Assembly (NCBI RefSeq): GCF_016704835.1
Contig: NZ_JADIZJ010000021.1
Location: forward strand, 186,001-250,000
DNA from: Sphingopyxis sp.
GTDB taxonomy: Bacteria; Pseudomonadota; Alphaproteobacteria; Sphingomonadales; Sphingomonadaceae
Direction: 5' to 3'
Length of the DNA: 64,000 nucleotides
The translations under genes and the position numbers were made by a program. Below are positions 30,274 through 39,762 of the stretch, piece after piece. The notes beneath the pieces are model-generated. The model worked only from the letters and a program-made list of their open reading frames with translations. It had not been told where the DNA came from and did no database searches. The stretch's first letter is position 1, and every line of letters begins with the position of its first letter.

Positions 30274-32469
30274 TTAGTCCTTAGGCGACTCCGCGCCGTA
30301 GCTGTAGCCATAGCCATAGCCATAGCCATAGCCATAAAGCTGATTTCTCGCCCCAACCTTGGTCACGATTGCACCAAAAATTTTCGCCCCCGACATCCGC
30401 AAACGCATCAACGCGGTTGCGATGGCGCGGCTCTTCGTCGAATTTGCCTCGATCGTGAACAGTACGCCTTCGACGCGACGCGCGATCAGCGGCGCATCTG
30501 CGAGGCCGAGCAGCGGCGGCGAGTCGACGAGCACATGATCATATCGCTGGAGCAGCGTCTTGATCAACTGGTCGAGCCGCTGGCTGCCCAGCAGTTCCGC
30601 TGCATTGGGCGGCACCTTGCCCGCGGTGATGATCGAAAAACCGAATTTGGAAAGCTCGGAAATCATCCCGTTCACATCGTCATCGCCCGCAAGATAATGG
30701 CTGAGACCGCGGCTATTGGGAATGTCCAGATAACGGTTCTGCGACGGATTGCGAATGTCGGCGTCGACCAGAATCACCGACTTGCCGGTTGCGGCAAGCA
30801 CCGTCGCGAGACACAGCGACGAATTGCTCTTGCCCTCACGCGGCTGCGACGAGGTCAGCATGATCGTCCGCGGCGCCCCATGTGTGGTCAGGAAGCTCAA
30901 GTTCGTCATCAACGAGAAATAAGCTTCATACGCAGGCGACTTCTTGTCGGTAATCGCCTCGGCGACCTCCTGTCCGACCACTTCGGGAATTGCGCCCAAA
31001 AGCGGCAGACCATGGCGTTTGGTGACATCCTGCGGATCACGGATCGAGCTGTCGATCTTTTCGAGCCCGAATATAGCGCCCGCCGCAAGGCCGGTGCCCA
31101 CAATCAATGAAATCAGAATGTTCAACCAAAGAATGGGGGTCGAAGGCTTTTCCGCCGGAAGCGCGCGGTCGACAACCGAAATATTGTTCGTACCGACCCC
31201 GGCAACGCCGATTTCCTTGTAGCGCTGCAGCAGCCCCTCATAAAGCTGCCGGTTGGAATCGACTTCGCGCTGGAGGATCGCCATTTCGATCGAGTCACGC
31301 TGCTGCACATTATATTTCTGCAGCAAGCCGTCCATTTCCGATTGCAGTTCGCGTTCGCGGCGCATCGCCGCATTATAGGCTTCGCGCGTTCCGCGCGTGG
31401 CCCGCCCAGCTTCGTCGCCAATCGCACGATCAAGCGTCGCGACCTGCGCACGCAGCGACACGATCTCGGGGTAATCGTCTGCGAAGGTCGTCTGCTTGCG
31501 CGAGAGCTCACCGGCGATTTCTGCACGCTTTTGGCGCAGATTGCCAATCGTTTGCGCATTTTGCGAGGTGACGCCGGTCGTGCTGTTCGCAAGGTCCGCC
31601 TCTGCGGCGATCCGGGATTCGCGGGCCTTGGAAAGCGATGCACTGACATCGCGAATATCGGCGGCGACCAGCGTCTGGTTGCGCGTGCGGCCATCGCCGT
31701 CAGTCTCCGATGAAATGGTCACGATGCCCTTGTTCGTGCCATAATTGATCAGCGACCGTTCCGAGGTTTCCAAATTCTGACGGAGCGCTTCAAGTCGTGT
31801 TTCCAAATAACTTCGCGCGTCAGACGTCGCGGCGAAACGACGATCGATGGTAGCCTGTAGGAACTGTTGCCCCCACAAATTGGCGAGTTTGGCGGACAGC
31901 TCAGGCGACGGGGTCGAAAAACTGACGTCCACTAGGCTGGAACTGCGAACCGGCGACACGTCCAGCAGGTCGAGCAAGATATTTTTGGCGGACCGGGCAA
32001 CATCCTGCCGCTGCGCGCTCGTCATCGCGCCTTCGGGGACATCCAATTTGAACGCGGCAAGGAAGCTCTTGTCGTTGGTCAGATTGCCTGCCCGAACGAC
32101 GCGTTCAGCCAGCGAGTCCGATTTCAATAGTGAATATTGCGTGTTGTAGAACGAGAGCTCGTTGATCAACTCCTTGTCTCGCTGACCTTCTACCGACGTC
32201 GCAATTGGGGAATCTGGCAGAACTTCAAGCCGGATTTTTGACGTGAACTGGGGCGTCGCCAAAAAGGGCGCCAAAATACCGAGCGCGAGCGTGGCGAGAA
32301 TGATACCAATCACCAGATTGCGGTGATTTAATAATGCGGCCCATGCGTGCTCCACGACCGACAGGGCGGAAGGTTGCGAGGGCTCGTAATAGCCTCTCGC
32401 TTCGCCCTCAGGAATAACCGTCGTGCCATTGGGCAGCAGATCGGCCGGGTTCTGTGCGACGTTATTCAT
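30274..32469 (-). CDS. wzc: Polysaccharide co-polymerase and tyrosine autokinase
   Basis: Wzc spans the inner membrane, controls chain length and links to Wza; its autophosphorylation on C-terminal tyrosines drives the cycle. The 731 residues hold a Wzz domain between transmembrane helices at about 50-70 and 445-465, a long periplasmic coiled coil, and a BY-kinase domain with Walker A (SQPREGKSNSS), Walker A' (VILVDADIRNP) and Walker B (VLVDSPPLLG). The tail is a run of alternating Tyr-Gly. The Walker A has Arg where Gly is usual before EGKS. I chose the ATG at 32469, 20 bases after the wza stop. No Wzb-type phosphatase is next to it. Confidence 0.93.
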   Translation of the reverse strand: MNNVAQNPADLLPNGTTVIPEGEARGYYEPSQPSALSVVEHAWAALLNHRNLVIGIILATLALGILAPFLATPQFTSKIRLEVLPDSPIATSVEGQRDKELINELSFYNTQYSLLKSDSLAERVVRAGNLTNDKSFLAAFKLDVPEGAMTSAQRQDVARSAKNILLDLLDVSPVRSSSLVDVSFSTPSPELSAKLANLWGQQFLQATIDRRFAATSDARSYLETRLEALRQNLETSERSLINYGTNKGIVTISSETDGDGRTRNQTLVAADIRDVSASLSKARESRIAAEADLANSTTGVTSQNAQTIGNLRQKRAEIAGELSRKQTTFADDYPEIVSLRAQVATLDRAIGDEAGRATRGTREAYNAAMRRERELQSEMDGLLQKYNVQQRDSIEMAILQREVDSNRQLYEGLLQRYKEIGVAGVGTNNISVVDRALPAEKPSTPILWLNILISLIVGTGLAAGAIFGLEKIDSSIRDPQDVTKRHGLPLLGAIPEVVGQEVAEAITDKKSPAYEAYFSLMTNLSFLTTHGAPRTIMLTSSQPREGKSNSSLCLATVLAATGKSVILVDADIRNPSQNRYLDIPNSRGLSHYLAGDDDVNGMISELSKFGFSIITAGKVPPNAAELLGSQRLDQLIKTLLQRYDHVLVDSPPLLGLADAPLIARRVEGVLFTIEANSTKSRAIATALMRLRMSGAKIFGAIVTKVGARNQLYGYGYGYGYGYSYGAESPKD
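30295..30336. repeat. Seven-unit hexanucleotide repeat in the wzc tyrosine tail
   Basis: Five exact copies of GCCATA lie at 30307-30336, preceded by the one-base variants GCTGTA and GCCGTA. On the coding strand this is TATGGC repeated and encodes the Tyr-Gly run at the C-terminus of Wzc. Being a multiple of three, gain or loss of units would change the number of phosphorylatable tyrosines without breaking the frame. Confidence 0.9.
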
Positions 32470-32488
32470 AATGCGACCTGGTCCGCCC

Positions 32489-33226
32489 CTAAAAATTTGT
32501 TGCAATAAGAATGAGCGGCGAAAGCAGCGCCGGGACGACTTGCAAGATGTCCTTGAACTGGCGACGAGCCACGGAATCTCCAACCACAATCACATCATTC
32601 GGAAAGATTTCCGGATCGGCATAATTCCCCCGCCGAATGCCTTCCAGATTATAGATGCCGACATATTTTTGGTCGCCGACGTCCCTGAACACAACGACAT
32701 CCTCTAGCTTGGCATATTCGCTCACGCCGCCGGCCAATGCGACGGCACGCATTAGCGTCACGCGCCCAACAACGGGATAGGCGCCGGCCTTGTTCACCTG
32801 GCCATCGACAGAGACCGACTGTGACTGAAGTGCGAGTGGATTGTCCGAAGACTTGAAATTCACGGTCACGCTGGGATCGCGTACGTAGCGGCCGGCAAGC
32901 TTCGAACGAATATCCTCAGCGACCGCGGTCGGGGTCTTGCCCGCTGCTGGGACCACACCAATTAAAGGAAAGGTGAAATTCCCCTGCCCATCCGTCATGA
33001 TGTCGCGCTGCATCTCTTCGACGCCGAACACTTCGACCCGAAGCTCGTTGAACGGGCCGACAAACGACAGCCGGGCCGAGCGGACCATGTCCGCTGCTTC
33101 GGGCTGTGGAAGCGCCTTCATCGCGGTCACCGGACTGCCGGGACTGCTCGCCACGGGAGCTGGTGAGTGCGCGCAACCGGCGACCAGCATCATCATGATG
33201 GCAGCGATAAAGCGAAAGGAGGTCAT
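32489..33226 (-). CDS. wza: Polysaccharide export outer-membrane lipoprotein
   Basis: Wza-type proteins form the outer-membrane channel for polysaccharide. The 245-residue form is the short sphingomonad/GumB-like type. A lipoprotein signal ends in MMLVAGC (Cys near residue 18). The Poly_export domain follows (LRVEVFGVEEMQRDIMTDGQGNFTFPLIGVVPAAG) and then a SLBB domain (VNKAGAYPVVGRVTLMRAVALAGG). The C-terminus has a short hydrophobic helix (VVPALLSPLILIATNF). I chose the ATG at 33226; a TTG nine bases upstream is possible. It is followed by wzc after 20 bases, the usual partner. Confidence 0.9.
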   Translation of the reverse strand: MTSFRFIAAIMMMLVAGCAHSPAPVASSPGSPVTAMKALPQPEAADMVRSARLSFVGPFNELRVEVFGVEEMQRDIMTDGQGNFTFPLIGVVPAAGKTPTAVAEDIRSKLAGRYVRDPSVTVNFKSSDNPLALQSQSVSVDGQVNKAGAYPVVGRVTLMRAVALAGGVSEYAKLEDVVVFRDVGDQKYVGIYNLEGIRRGNYADPEIFPNDVIVVGDSVARRQFKDILQVVPALLSPLILIATNF

Positions 33227-33299
33227 GGGGTGCAAATCAATCCAAATTGAAAAGAGGAGGAGGCTATAGAGGCAATGGGCCGCGCTTCAAGCCCAATCC

Positions 33300-34724
33300 T
33301 CACACCGTTCGAACCATTTTCGGGCTGCAAAGCATGACTATCAGCACCACGGCAAAAGCCTGGATTGAGGGCACACGAAGCGGATATTCGGCAATACTTG
33401 CCGTCGCCAAGAGCCCGACTACAACTATTACGGGAAGACGAAGGTCGCCCCTGCGCGCTCCAAGGAGATTACGCAGCCCAAGGCTCCAGAACCGTATCGC
33501 GAGCCAGAGGATCAGGCCCAGCACAACCAGCGCGAACGGCGCTCCGCCGGTGATCAGCAGTTCTGCCCAGTCATTGTGGGCATGATTGAAATAATTCGCC
33601 TGCAGCAGATTATCCGGTTCGTAAATCTTGTACACGCCAGGAAAAGACCCGAAGCCACTACCCAGCTGCCAATAGGTTTCAATCATCGACTGTACCGTCG
33701 GCCAAGCCTGGACGCGAAGATCCCCCGCAACATCCTCGCCAAAAGCGCGGCTGAGCGATGTCACACGATTGGTGAGGAAAAGCACAGAGCCCAGCGCAGC
33801 AACCAGCAGCACTGGCGGCGAATAAATTAGATATCGCGCCAATTTCGGCGCGGGCGTGCCGCGTCGGGTTGGCGTGGACTCCTCGGATTGGGACCGCCAG
33901 GTCAGCACCACCATCAGATAGCTTATGGCAAAGGCCGCGCCCGCAGCAAGGAAGCCAAGGCGCGAGCCTGTGAAGGGAGTGACCACCACAATGAAAAGAC
34001 CCGCAGCGCCAAGCAGCCCGACAAGCAATTTGTTGCGCCGTTTCCGGAATTAGTTCATCGCGAAGCGCCGCGCCGATAAGCGCAACCGCGGCGGCGAGAA
34101 ACAACGCGTGATGATTGCTGTTCGCAAACAGGCCGACCATGTTAGTCACGTTGGTAATGCGATAGAGATAGAAGGCGCTGCCCGGACCGGACAGCATCTG
34201 CATCACTCCCAGCAGGACACTGAAGCAGGCGATGCCGATGATTGCGAGCGTCAGTCGGCGGTAGTGTTCGGCGGGGGCCTGTGCGGCGACCAGCAATGCC
34301 GCGAGCGGAACCGTCATCGCGAGCAAACTGTTCATGGTTTGCGACGGCGAAAGCGAAATCGGCCGCCAGAGGCCGGATTGTCCGACCAGCCCATCGATCT
34401 GCACGATAATTTCACGGCCGGGGAGCGCATGCCAGACTTCCGGGGGCAGGGGAATCAGCTGGATCGCCATCCACACCGTCGCGGCGAACCAGAGCGTCAG
34501 TGGAACCCGGAATGCGGTGCCAGTCTTCCGAGCTGAGGCGCGTCGCCGCCCAACAGGCGAACAATAATGATCCGCCGCGCAAAATCGGCAGCGACGCAAC
34601 GTCGCTGCGCCCGCTCCCGCCAAACAAGACGACGAACATCAGAAAAAAGACCCGGAATCCATTCGCCCCAAGCGAAACTGAGACCAGCCGATGAACGCGC
34701 CGTGCGTGTGGATCTTCTGTTCAT
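33300..34724 (-). pseudogene. O-antigen ligase/polymerase-like membrane protein, several frameshifts
   Basis: The fragments join into a 475-codon polytopic protein. It opens MNRRSTRTARSSAG, has helices in LMFVVLFGG and WFAATVWMAIQLIPLPPEVW, then NVVGLFANSNHHALFLAAA-like and GSRLGFLAAG segments, and the Wzy_C loop with FNHAHNDWAELLITGG. The latter HxHNxxLE-like motif is typical of WaaL/Wzy_C enzymes. Breaks occur near 34645 (a run of six A on the plus strand), 34530 and 34035. It may ligate or polymerise polysaccharide units. It is the first gene of the run that continues with wza and wzc. Confidence 0.78.
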
Positions 34725-34850
34725 TACATTCGCTATTCAAGGGGTTCGCTCGCCGCAATGCGCACGATGAGTTCGGCGCATAAACGCAGCATCAACAGGT
34801 GACAAGGGGGGCGCCTCGGTCAGGCGGATATTTCAATCGACTAAGACGGT

Positions 34851-35641
34851 TTAGGCGGCAACCGCCTCGACCACGGTATCCACCTCCGCCACGATAAACC
34901 ATCGCTGGCCTCCCTCGAGCGCGAGGCAAGCGAGCGCACCGGTGCGAAACGCCCCGATGTCCACGCCGATCCGGTTCAGCTGTTCGTCGGGGCGAGCCGA
35001 TATGCTGTGCCCGTGAACGACCATCTTTCCATAGTCACCGAGATGATCGAGAAAATCTTCGCGATCCACCGCAAGTCGGCGATCGTCTGCTTTTCGAGCG
35101 GAACGCCCGGCCGGATACCCGCATGGACGAAAAGATAATCGCCGATCTCGACCATATCCTCGCCATTACTCATAAAATCGATGTGCGATTGCGGCACGAG
35201 CCCGGGCAATCGTTCGGCGACTTCCTCGAAGCTGCTGTCGGCGAAATTCTCGCCCTCGGGCCAGTAGCTCTGCACCGTCGCATCGCCCCCGATGCGCATG
35301 AAATAGCGCAGCCGGCGGACATTCCCGGTCAGGGCGGCAAGAAAACATTCTTCGTGATTGCCGATCAGGAAGCGCAGGCCGGGAAATTTGGCGCGCAACT
35401 GGATCGCGCGTTCGACGACTTGGGACGACTGGGGTCCACGATCGACGAGGTCGCCCAAAAGCACCAGCGTCAGCTCGGCTGGCGCGCGGGCGGCGTGGTC
35501 GGCCCGGATCAGATCGATCATCTGCGCGAAGAGATCGTCGCGCCCATGGATGTCACCGATCGCATAGACACGCTGCCCGGCTGGAACGGAAAAGCCCCGG
35601 CCAGCACTCTCAACTTGTTTAGCCTTCCGCTTCCAGAACAT
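34851..35641 (-). pseudogene. PPP-family serine/threonine metallophosphatase, one frameshift
   Basis: A cytoplasmic metallophosphatase of 263 residues once a missing C near 35062 is restored (WIREDFLDHL). All metal-binding motifs are present: GDIHG at about residues 29-33, GDLVDRGPQS, GNHEE, the later His in LFVHAGIRPG, and VHGHS in the restored C-terminal part. PPP enzymes of this size resemble bacteriophage lambda/PrpA-type phosphatases. It lies upstream of, and in the same direction as, the ligase-wza-wzc run, so it may act on phosphoproteins of the export system; that is only positional inference. Confidence 0.85.
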
Positions 35642-35878
35642 TCCGTTTCCAGTTAAAACCCGGTTCGCGCAAAATGGCGGCGCGCATGCCCCGGCCCCCT
35701 ACTCCGCCTCGCATCCGGTGACAATAACGGCTTTGCAGCGCAGACGTTGCATCGCCAGAGATCTTTCTGCCTTTCCTCCAGCGGCTATACACGCTTAAGG
35801 GTGTTGCAAGTTTTGCCGGTTAACGTTGTCGCCCGCCCTCATGATACCGTTGTGACCGCGCATGGCGCGGGAGGACTA

Positions 35879-37000
35879 ATGATAAAAGTGATGGCCGTCT
35901 TCGGCACCCGCCCCGAAGCAATCAAGATGTTTCCCGTGGTACACGCCCTGCACACCCATGCCGGTGTTGACGCGCGCGTCTGCGTCACCGCGCAGCACCG
36001 CGAGATTCTGGACCAGGTGCTCGACATCGCGCGCATCACGCCGGACATTGATCTTGATGTTATGCAGGCGAACCAGTCGCTTGATAGTCTTCTCGCCCGG
36101 CTGGTCACCGGGCTCGGCGAGACGTTCGACGCCGAAAAGCCCGGCCGCGTTCTCGTTCACGGCGATACGCTCACCACAATGGCGGCCACCCTCGCCGCCT
36201 ATTTCCGCAAGATACCCGTCGGCCATGTCGAGGCGGGATTGCGCAGCGGTAACATATATCACCCCTGGCCCGAGGAGGTGAACCGCAAGGTCGCTGGCGC
36301 GGTCGCGGATCTACACTTCGCACCGACCGAAACCGCCGCCGCAGCGCTCCGCGCCGAGAATGTACCGTCCGATCGAATTCACATCACTGGCAATACCGTT
36401 ATCGACGCGCTGCTGGCGACGAAGGCGCGGATCGACGAGGAGCCGACTCTGGCTGCCGGGCTCGATCCGCTCGTCGCGCGTTTCGCGGACAAAAGGATCA
36501 TCGCCGTTACCTCGCACCGCCGCGAGAATTTTGGTGACGGTATGAAAGCTATCGCCGATGCGATCGCGGCAATTGCCGCACGCAGCGACGTCGCGGTCGT
36601 CTTTCCGGTCCATCCGAACCCGCATGTCCGCAGCGCGATGGAGCCTATCCTCGGTGCTGTCCAAAATGTCGCGCTGATCGACCCGCTGGACTATCCGCAT
36701 TTCGTTCGCCTGCTCGCGATCTCGAACCTTGTGCTGACCGACAGCGGCGGGGTGCAGGAGGAAGCGCCTTCATTCGGCAAACCCGTCCTTGTCATGCGCG
36801 AGACCACCGAGCGCCCCGAAGGCATTGCGGCGGGCACTGCACGACTTGTCGGAACGGACAAAGCGCGTATTGTTTCCGAAATTTTCAGGCTTCTCGACGA
36901 TAAGGACGCCTATTCGGCCATGGCCCGCGCCCATAATCCCTTTGGTGACGGCACGGCGGCCAAACAGATTGCGGAGATTGTTGCGCGTGCCCATCGATAG
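35879..37000 (+). CDS. wecB: UDP-N-acetylglucosamine 2-epimerase (non-hydrolysing)
   Basis: WecB converts UDP-GlcNAc to UDP-ManNAc. The 373-residue protein opens VMAVFGTRPEAIKMFPVV, the family hallmark. Conserved acidic and basic residues are in VHGDTLTT, GHVEAGLRSGN, WPEEVNRK and TSHRRENFG, matching the Asp, Glu, Glu and His positions known from E. coli WecB. The C-terminal DSGGVQEEAPSFGKPVLVMRETTERPE nucleotide-binding segment is intact. The ATG is preceded by GGGAGGA. It overlaps wecC by 14 bases, so UDP-ManNAc is passed on to oxidation. Confidence 0.94.
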   Translation: MIKVMAVFGTRPEAIKMFPVVHALHTHAGVDARVCVTAQHREILDQVLDIARITPDIDLDVMQANQSLDSLLARLVTGLGETFDAEKPGRVLVHGDTLTTMAATLAAYFRKIPVGHVEAGLRSGNIYHPWPEEVNRKVAGAVADLHFAPTETAAAALRAENVPSDRIHITGNTVIDALLATKARIDEEPTLAAGLDPLVARFADKRIIAVTSHRRENFGDGMKAIADAIAAIAARSDVAVVFPVHPNPHVRSAMEPILGAVQNVALIDPLDYPHFVRLLAISNLVLTDSGGVQEEAPSFGKPVLVMRETTERPEGIAAGTARLVGTDKARIVSEIFRLLDDKDAYSAMARAHNPFGDGTAAKQIAEIVARAHR

Positions 37001-38282
37001 TGAACAGACGGTCACAGTTCTCGGGCTGGGTTATATCGGTCTGCCGACAGCGGCGCTGATTGCGCGCTCGGGCTGCAAGGTGACGGGCGTCGATGTCAGC
37101 CAGCATGTCGTCGACACCGTCAACAACGGCAAGGTGCATATCGAGGAAGTCGATCTCGACGGCCTCGTCCAAGGTGTCGTTTCGCGCGGCGCGCTGGTCG
37201 CTTCGACCGAGGTCGCCCCCGCTGACACCTTTGTCATTGCGGTACCGACTCCGCACGACGACGAATATCGGCCCGATATCGGTTACGTCCTCTCAGCCGC
37301 GCGCGCCATCGCACCAAAACTGGAAGCTGGCAATCTCGTCATCCTCGAATCGACTTCCCCCGTCGGCACGACCGAAAAGGTCGCCGCGCTCCTCGCCGAG
37401 CTTCGCCCAGATCTGAAGGTTCCGGGCGCCTGCACCGGCGCCGCGGACATCTTCGTCGCCTATTGCCCCGAGCGCGTCCTGCCGGGCCGTATCCTCGTTG
37501 AGCTGGTCGATAACGATCGTTGCATCGGCGGCATCACCCCGCGCTGCGCCCGCCGCGCGATGACCTTTTACCGCCAGTTCGTGCGCGGCGCCTGCGTCAC
37601 CACCTCGGCGCGCGCTGCCGAAATGGTCAAGCTGGTCGAGAACAGCTACCGCGACGTCAACATCGCCTTTGCCAACGAGCTGTCGATGATGGCCGAGCAG
37701 ATGGGGGTTGATGTCTGGGAGGTGATCCGCCTCGCCAACCGCCACCCGCGCGTCAATATCCTGCAGCCCGGCCCCGGCGTCGGCGGCCACTGCATCGCGG
37801 TCGACCCGTGGTTCCTCGTCCATGGCGCCCCCGAGCATAGCCGCCTGATCCGCACCGCGCGCGAGGTCAATCTCGCCAAGACCGCGCATGTCATCGGCGC
37901 GGCTGAAATGCTGGTATCGCAGCATCCGGGCGCGCGGGTCGCTTGCCTCGGCCTCGCGTTCAAACCCAATATCGACGATTTCCGCGAAAGTCCGGCGGTC
38001 GAGGTTGCAGCGGCGCTGGCGCGGAGATTTGGTCAGCAGGTCCAGATCGTCGAGCCCTATGCGCGCGGCCTGCCGATGGAATTCGCCGGGACTGGCGCAG
38101 AACTGATCGATCTCGACAGCGCGCTTGCAGCCTGTGACATTCTGATCGTGCTGGTCGATCATGACCTGTTCAAATCGATCCCGCTTGAAGAACGAAGCGA
38201 AAAGATCGTCTATGACACGCGCGGCCTATGGCTCGACCAACCACCCCCGGCGAACGGCAGCCGCCTTCATCGGGCGGCCTGA
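36987..38282 (+). CDS. wecC: UDP-N-acetyl-D-mannosamine dehydrogenase
   Basis: WecC oxidises UDP-ManNAc to UDP-ManNAcA with NAD+. The 431-residue protein has the Rossmann motif GLGYIGLP near residue 13, the ESTSPVGTTE segment, VENSYRDVNIAFANELSMMAEQ, and the catalytic Cys in PGPGVGGHCIAVDPWF at about residue 265. The C-terminal UDP-binding domain has GLAFKPNIDDFRESPA. I chose the GTG at 36987, inside the end of wecB. With wecB it supplies ManNAcA for a surface polysaccharide. Confidence 0.94.
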   Translation: MPIDSEQTVTVLGLGYIGLPTAALIARSGCKVTGVDVSQHVVDTVNNGKVHIEEVDLDGLVQGVVSRGALVASTEVAPADTFVIAVPTPHDDEYRPDIGYVLSAARAIAPKLEAGNLVILESTSPVGTTEKVAALLAELRPDLKVPGACTGAADIFVAYCPERVLPGRILVELVDNDRCIGGITPRCARRAMTFYRQFVRGACVTTSARAAEMVKLVENSYRDVNIAFANELSMMAEQMGVDVWEVIRLANRHPRVNILQPGPGVGGHCIAVDPWFLVHGAPEHSRLIRTAREVNLAKTAHVIGAAEMLVSQHPGARVACLGLAFKPNIDDFRESPAVEVAAALARRFGQQVQIVEPYARGLPMEFAGTGAELIDLDSALAACDILIVLVDHDLFKSIPLEERSEKIVYDTRGLWLDQPPPANGSRLHRAA

Positions 38283-38307
38283 CGCAGCACGGCTTGACCG
38301 TCTGCCA

Positions 38308-39135
38308 ATGCCCACGCATGCTGGGGGTATGCTGGCACGCCTGAAAACGATCGTCGTCGAAAAGCCTTGGGGACGCACCGATATACCTCTGGATTTCGGG
38401 GATTTCGGCGACCGCCGGATCGGCGAAATCTGGTTCGCGCACCCCGACGGCGATGCGGCGCCGATCATGGTCAAATTTCTCTTCACGTCCGAACGCCTTT
38501 CGATCCAGGTTCACCCCGACGACGTCGACGCACAGGCTGCAGGCTTCGCGCGGGGCAAGGAAGAATGCTGGTTGATCCTCGATGGCCAGCCCGGCGCCGA
38601 ACTTGGTGTCGGGCTCAATGTCGTGACGACGCGCGAAGCGCTCCACGATGCCGCGCTCGACGGAACGATCGTCGATATGATCGACTGGCGGTCGTCGAAA
38701 AACGGCGATTTCGTCTATAACCGCGCCGCCACGATCCACGCGATCGGTGGCGGGCTCACCGTCGTCGAGGTACAGCAGAATGTCGACTGCACCTATCGTC
38801 TCTACGACTATGGCCGCCCGCGCGAACTGCACCTCGACGAGGGACTGAAGGTCGCGAACCCCGGCCCAGTCCACGACCCGCGCGACACCTTTGTCAATCC
38901 GGACGCCAACCGCCTGCTCGTCAGCGGGCCGCATTTTTATTTGGCGCATCTGGCCGCGCCGATTGATCAAACGCTGCTCGAACGGGCGACCGGCGAGCTG
39001 ACATTCGTGCCGCTAGCGGCCGGTTGCCGTGTCGGGGGCGAAAGCGTGCGGCTAGGCGAAGCGGTCCTGCTCACCGATCCGTTGACGATCGCGATCGACC
39101 TGGGCGCTCGCGCGCTGCTAACCTGGCCCGCCTAA
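38308..39135 (+). CDS. manA: Phosphomannose isomerase, class I-type cupin
   Basis: The enzyme interconverts fructose-6-phosphate and mannose-6-phosphate. The 275-residue form is the short bacterial type. Metal-binding and family motifs are visible: EKPWGRTDIP, LSIQVHPDDVDA (His), GKEECWLILDG (Glu) and NRAATIHAIGGGLTVVEVQQNVDCTYRLYDYGR (His and the signature). The start may be the ATG at 38308 or the one at 38329, which has a G run only two bases upstream; neither ribosome site is convincing. It follows wecC by 25 bases and may supply mannose precursors to the polysaccharide. Confidence 0.85.
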   Translation: MPTHAGGMLARLKTIVVEKPWGRTDIPLDFGDFGDRRIGEIWFAHPDGDAAPIMVKFLFTSERLSIQVHPDDVDAQAAGFARGKEECWLILDGQPGAELGVGLNVVTTREALHDAALDGTIVDMIDWRSSKNGDFVYNRAATIHAIGGGLTVVEVQQNVDCTYRLYDYGRPRELHLDEGLKVANPGPVHDPRDTFVNPDANRLLVSGPHFYLAHLAAPIDQTLLERATGELTFVPLAAGCRVGGESVRLGEAVLLTDPLTIAIDLGARALLTWPA

Positions 39136-39190
39136 ACGCATATCCGCCCTCCCCTTGCGGCCCCGCTCGCGATCTCCCATATCCCGCCGC

Positions 39191-39757
39191 ATGACCAATC
39201 CTCATGCGCAAAGTGCCGCGCCCTGGCACGGAACCACCATCCTCTCCGCTCGCACCGCCGACAAGGTCGTTGTCATCGGTGACGGTCAGGTGTCGATGGG
39301 CCAGACGGTGATGAAGCCCAACGCGCGCAAGGTACGCCGCCTCCACGACGGCAGCGTCATCGGCGGTTTCGCCGGCGCGACCGCCGATGCGTTCACGCTG
39401 TTTGAACGGCTCGAAGCCAAGCTCGAACGCCACAACGGCCAGCTGCTGCGCGCTGCGGTCGAACTCGCCAAAGATTGGCGCACCGATAAATATCTTCGCA
39501 ACCTCGAGGCGATGATGATCGTCGCCGACAAGGAGGTGACGCTGGTCATCACCGGCAACGGCGACGTCCTCGAACCCAAAGGCGGCATCGCCGCAATCGG
39601 TTCGGGGGGCAACTACGCGCTCGCCGCCGCCACCGCCCTCGCCGAGTATGAGAAGGACGCCGAAATTCTGGTCCGCAAGGCGATGCAGGTCGCCGCCGAA
39701 ATCTGCGTCTATACCAACGACCAGTTCACCCAAGAAACCATCGAAACTCAGGCGTAA
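39191..39757 (+). CDS. hslV: ATP-dependent protease proteolytic subunit HslV
   Basis: HslV is the threonine protease core of the HslUV proteasome-like complex. The 188-residue protein begins with a short propeptide; the active Thr starts GTTILSARTADKVVVIGDGQVSMGQTV, as in other alphaproteobacteria. The segments RKVRRLHDGSVIGGFAGATADAFTLFERLE and AIGSGGNYALAAATAL are family hallmarks. I chose the ATG at 39191. hslU follows after five bases, the standard arrangement. Confidence 0.95.
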   Translation: MTNPHAQSAAPWHGTTILSARTADKVVVIGDGQVSMGQTVMKPNARKVRRLHDGSVIGGFAGATADAFTLFERLEAKLERHNGQLLRAAVELAKDWRTDKYLRNLEAMMIVADKEVTLVITGNGDVLEPKGGIAAIGSGGNYALAAATALAEYEKDAEILVRKAMQVAAEICVYTNDQFTQETIETQA

Positions 39758-39762
39758 GACAG

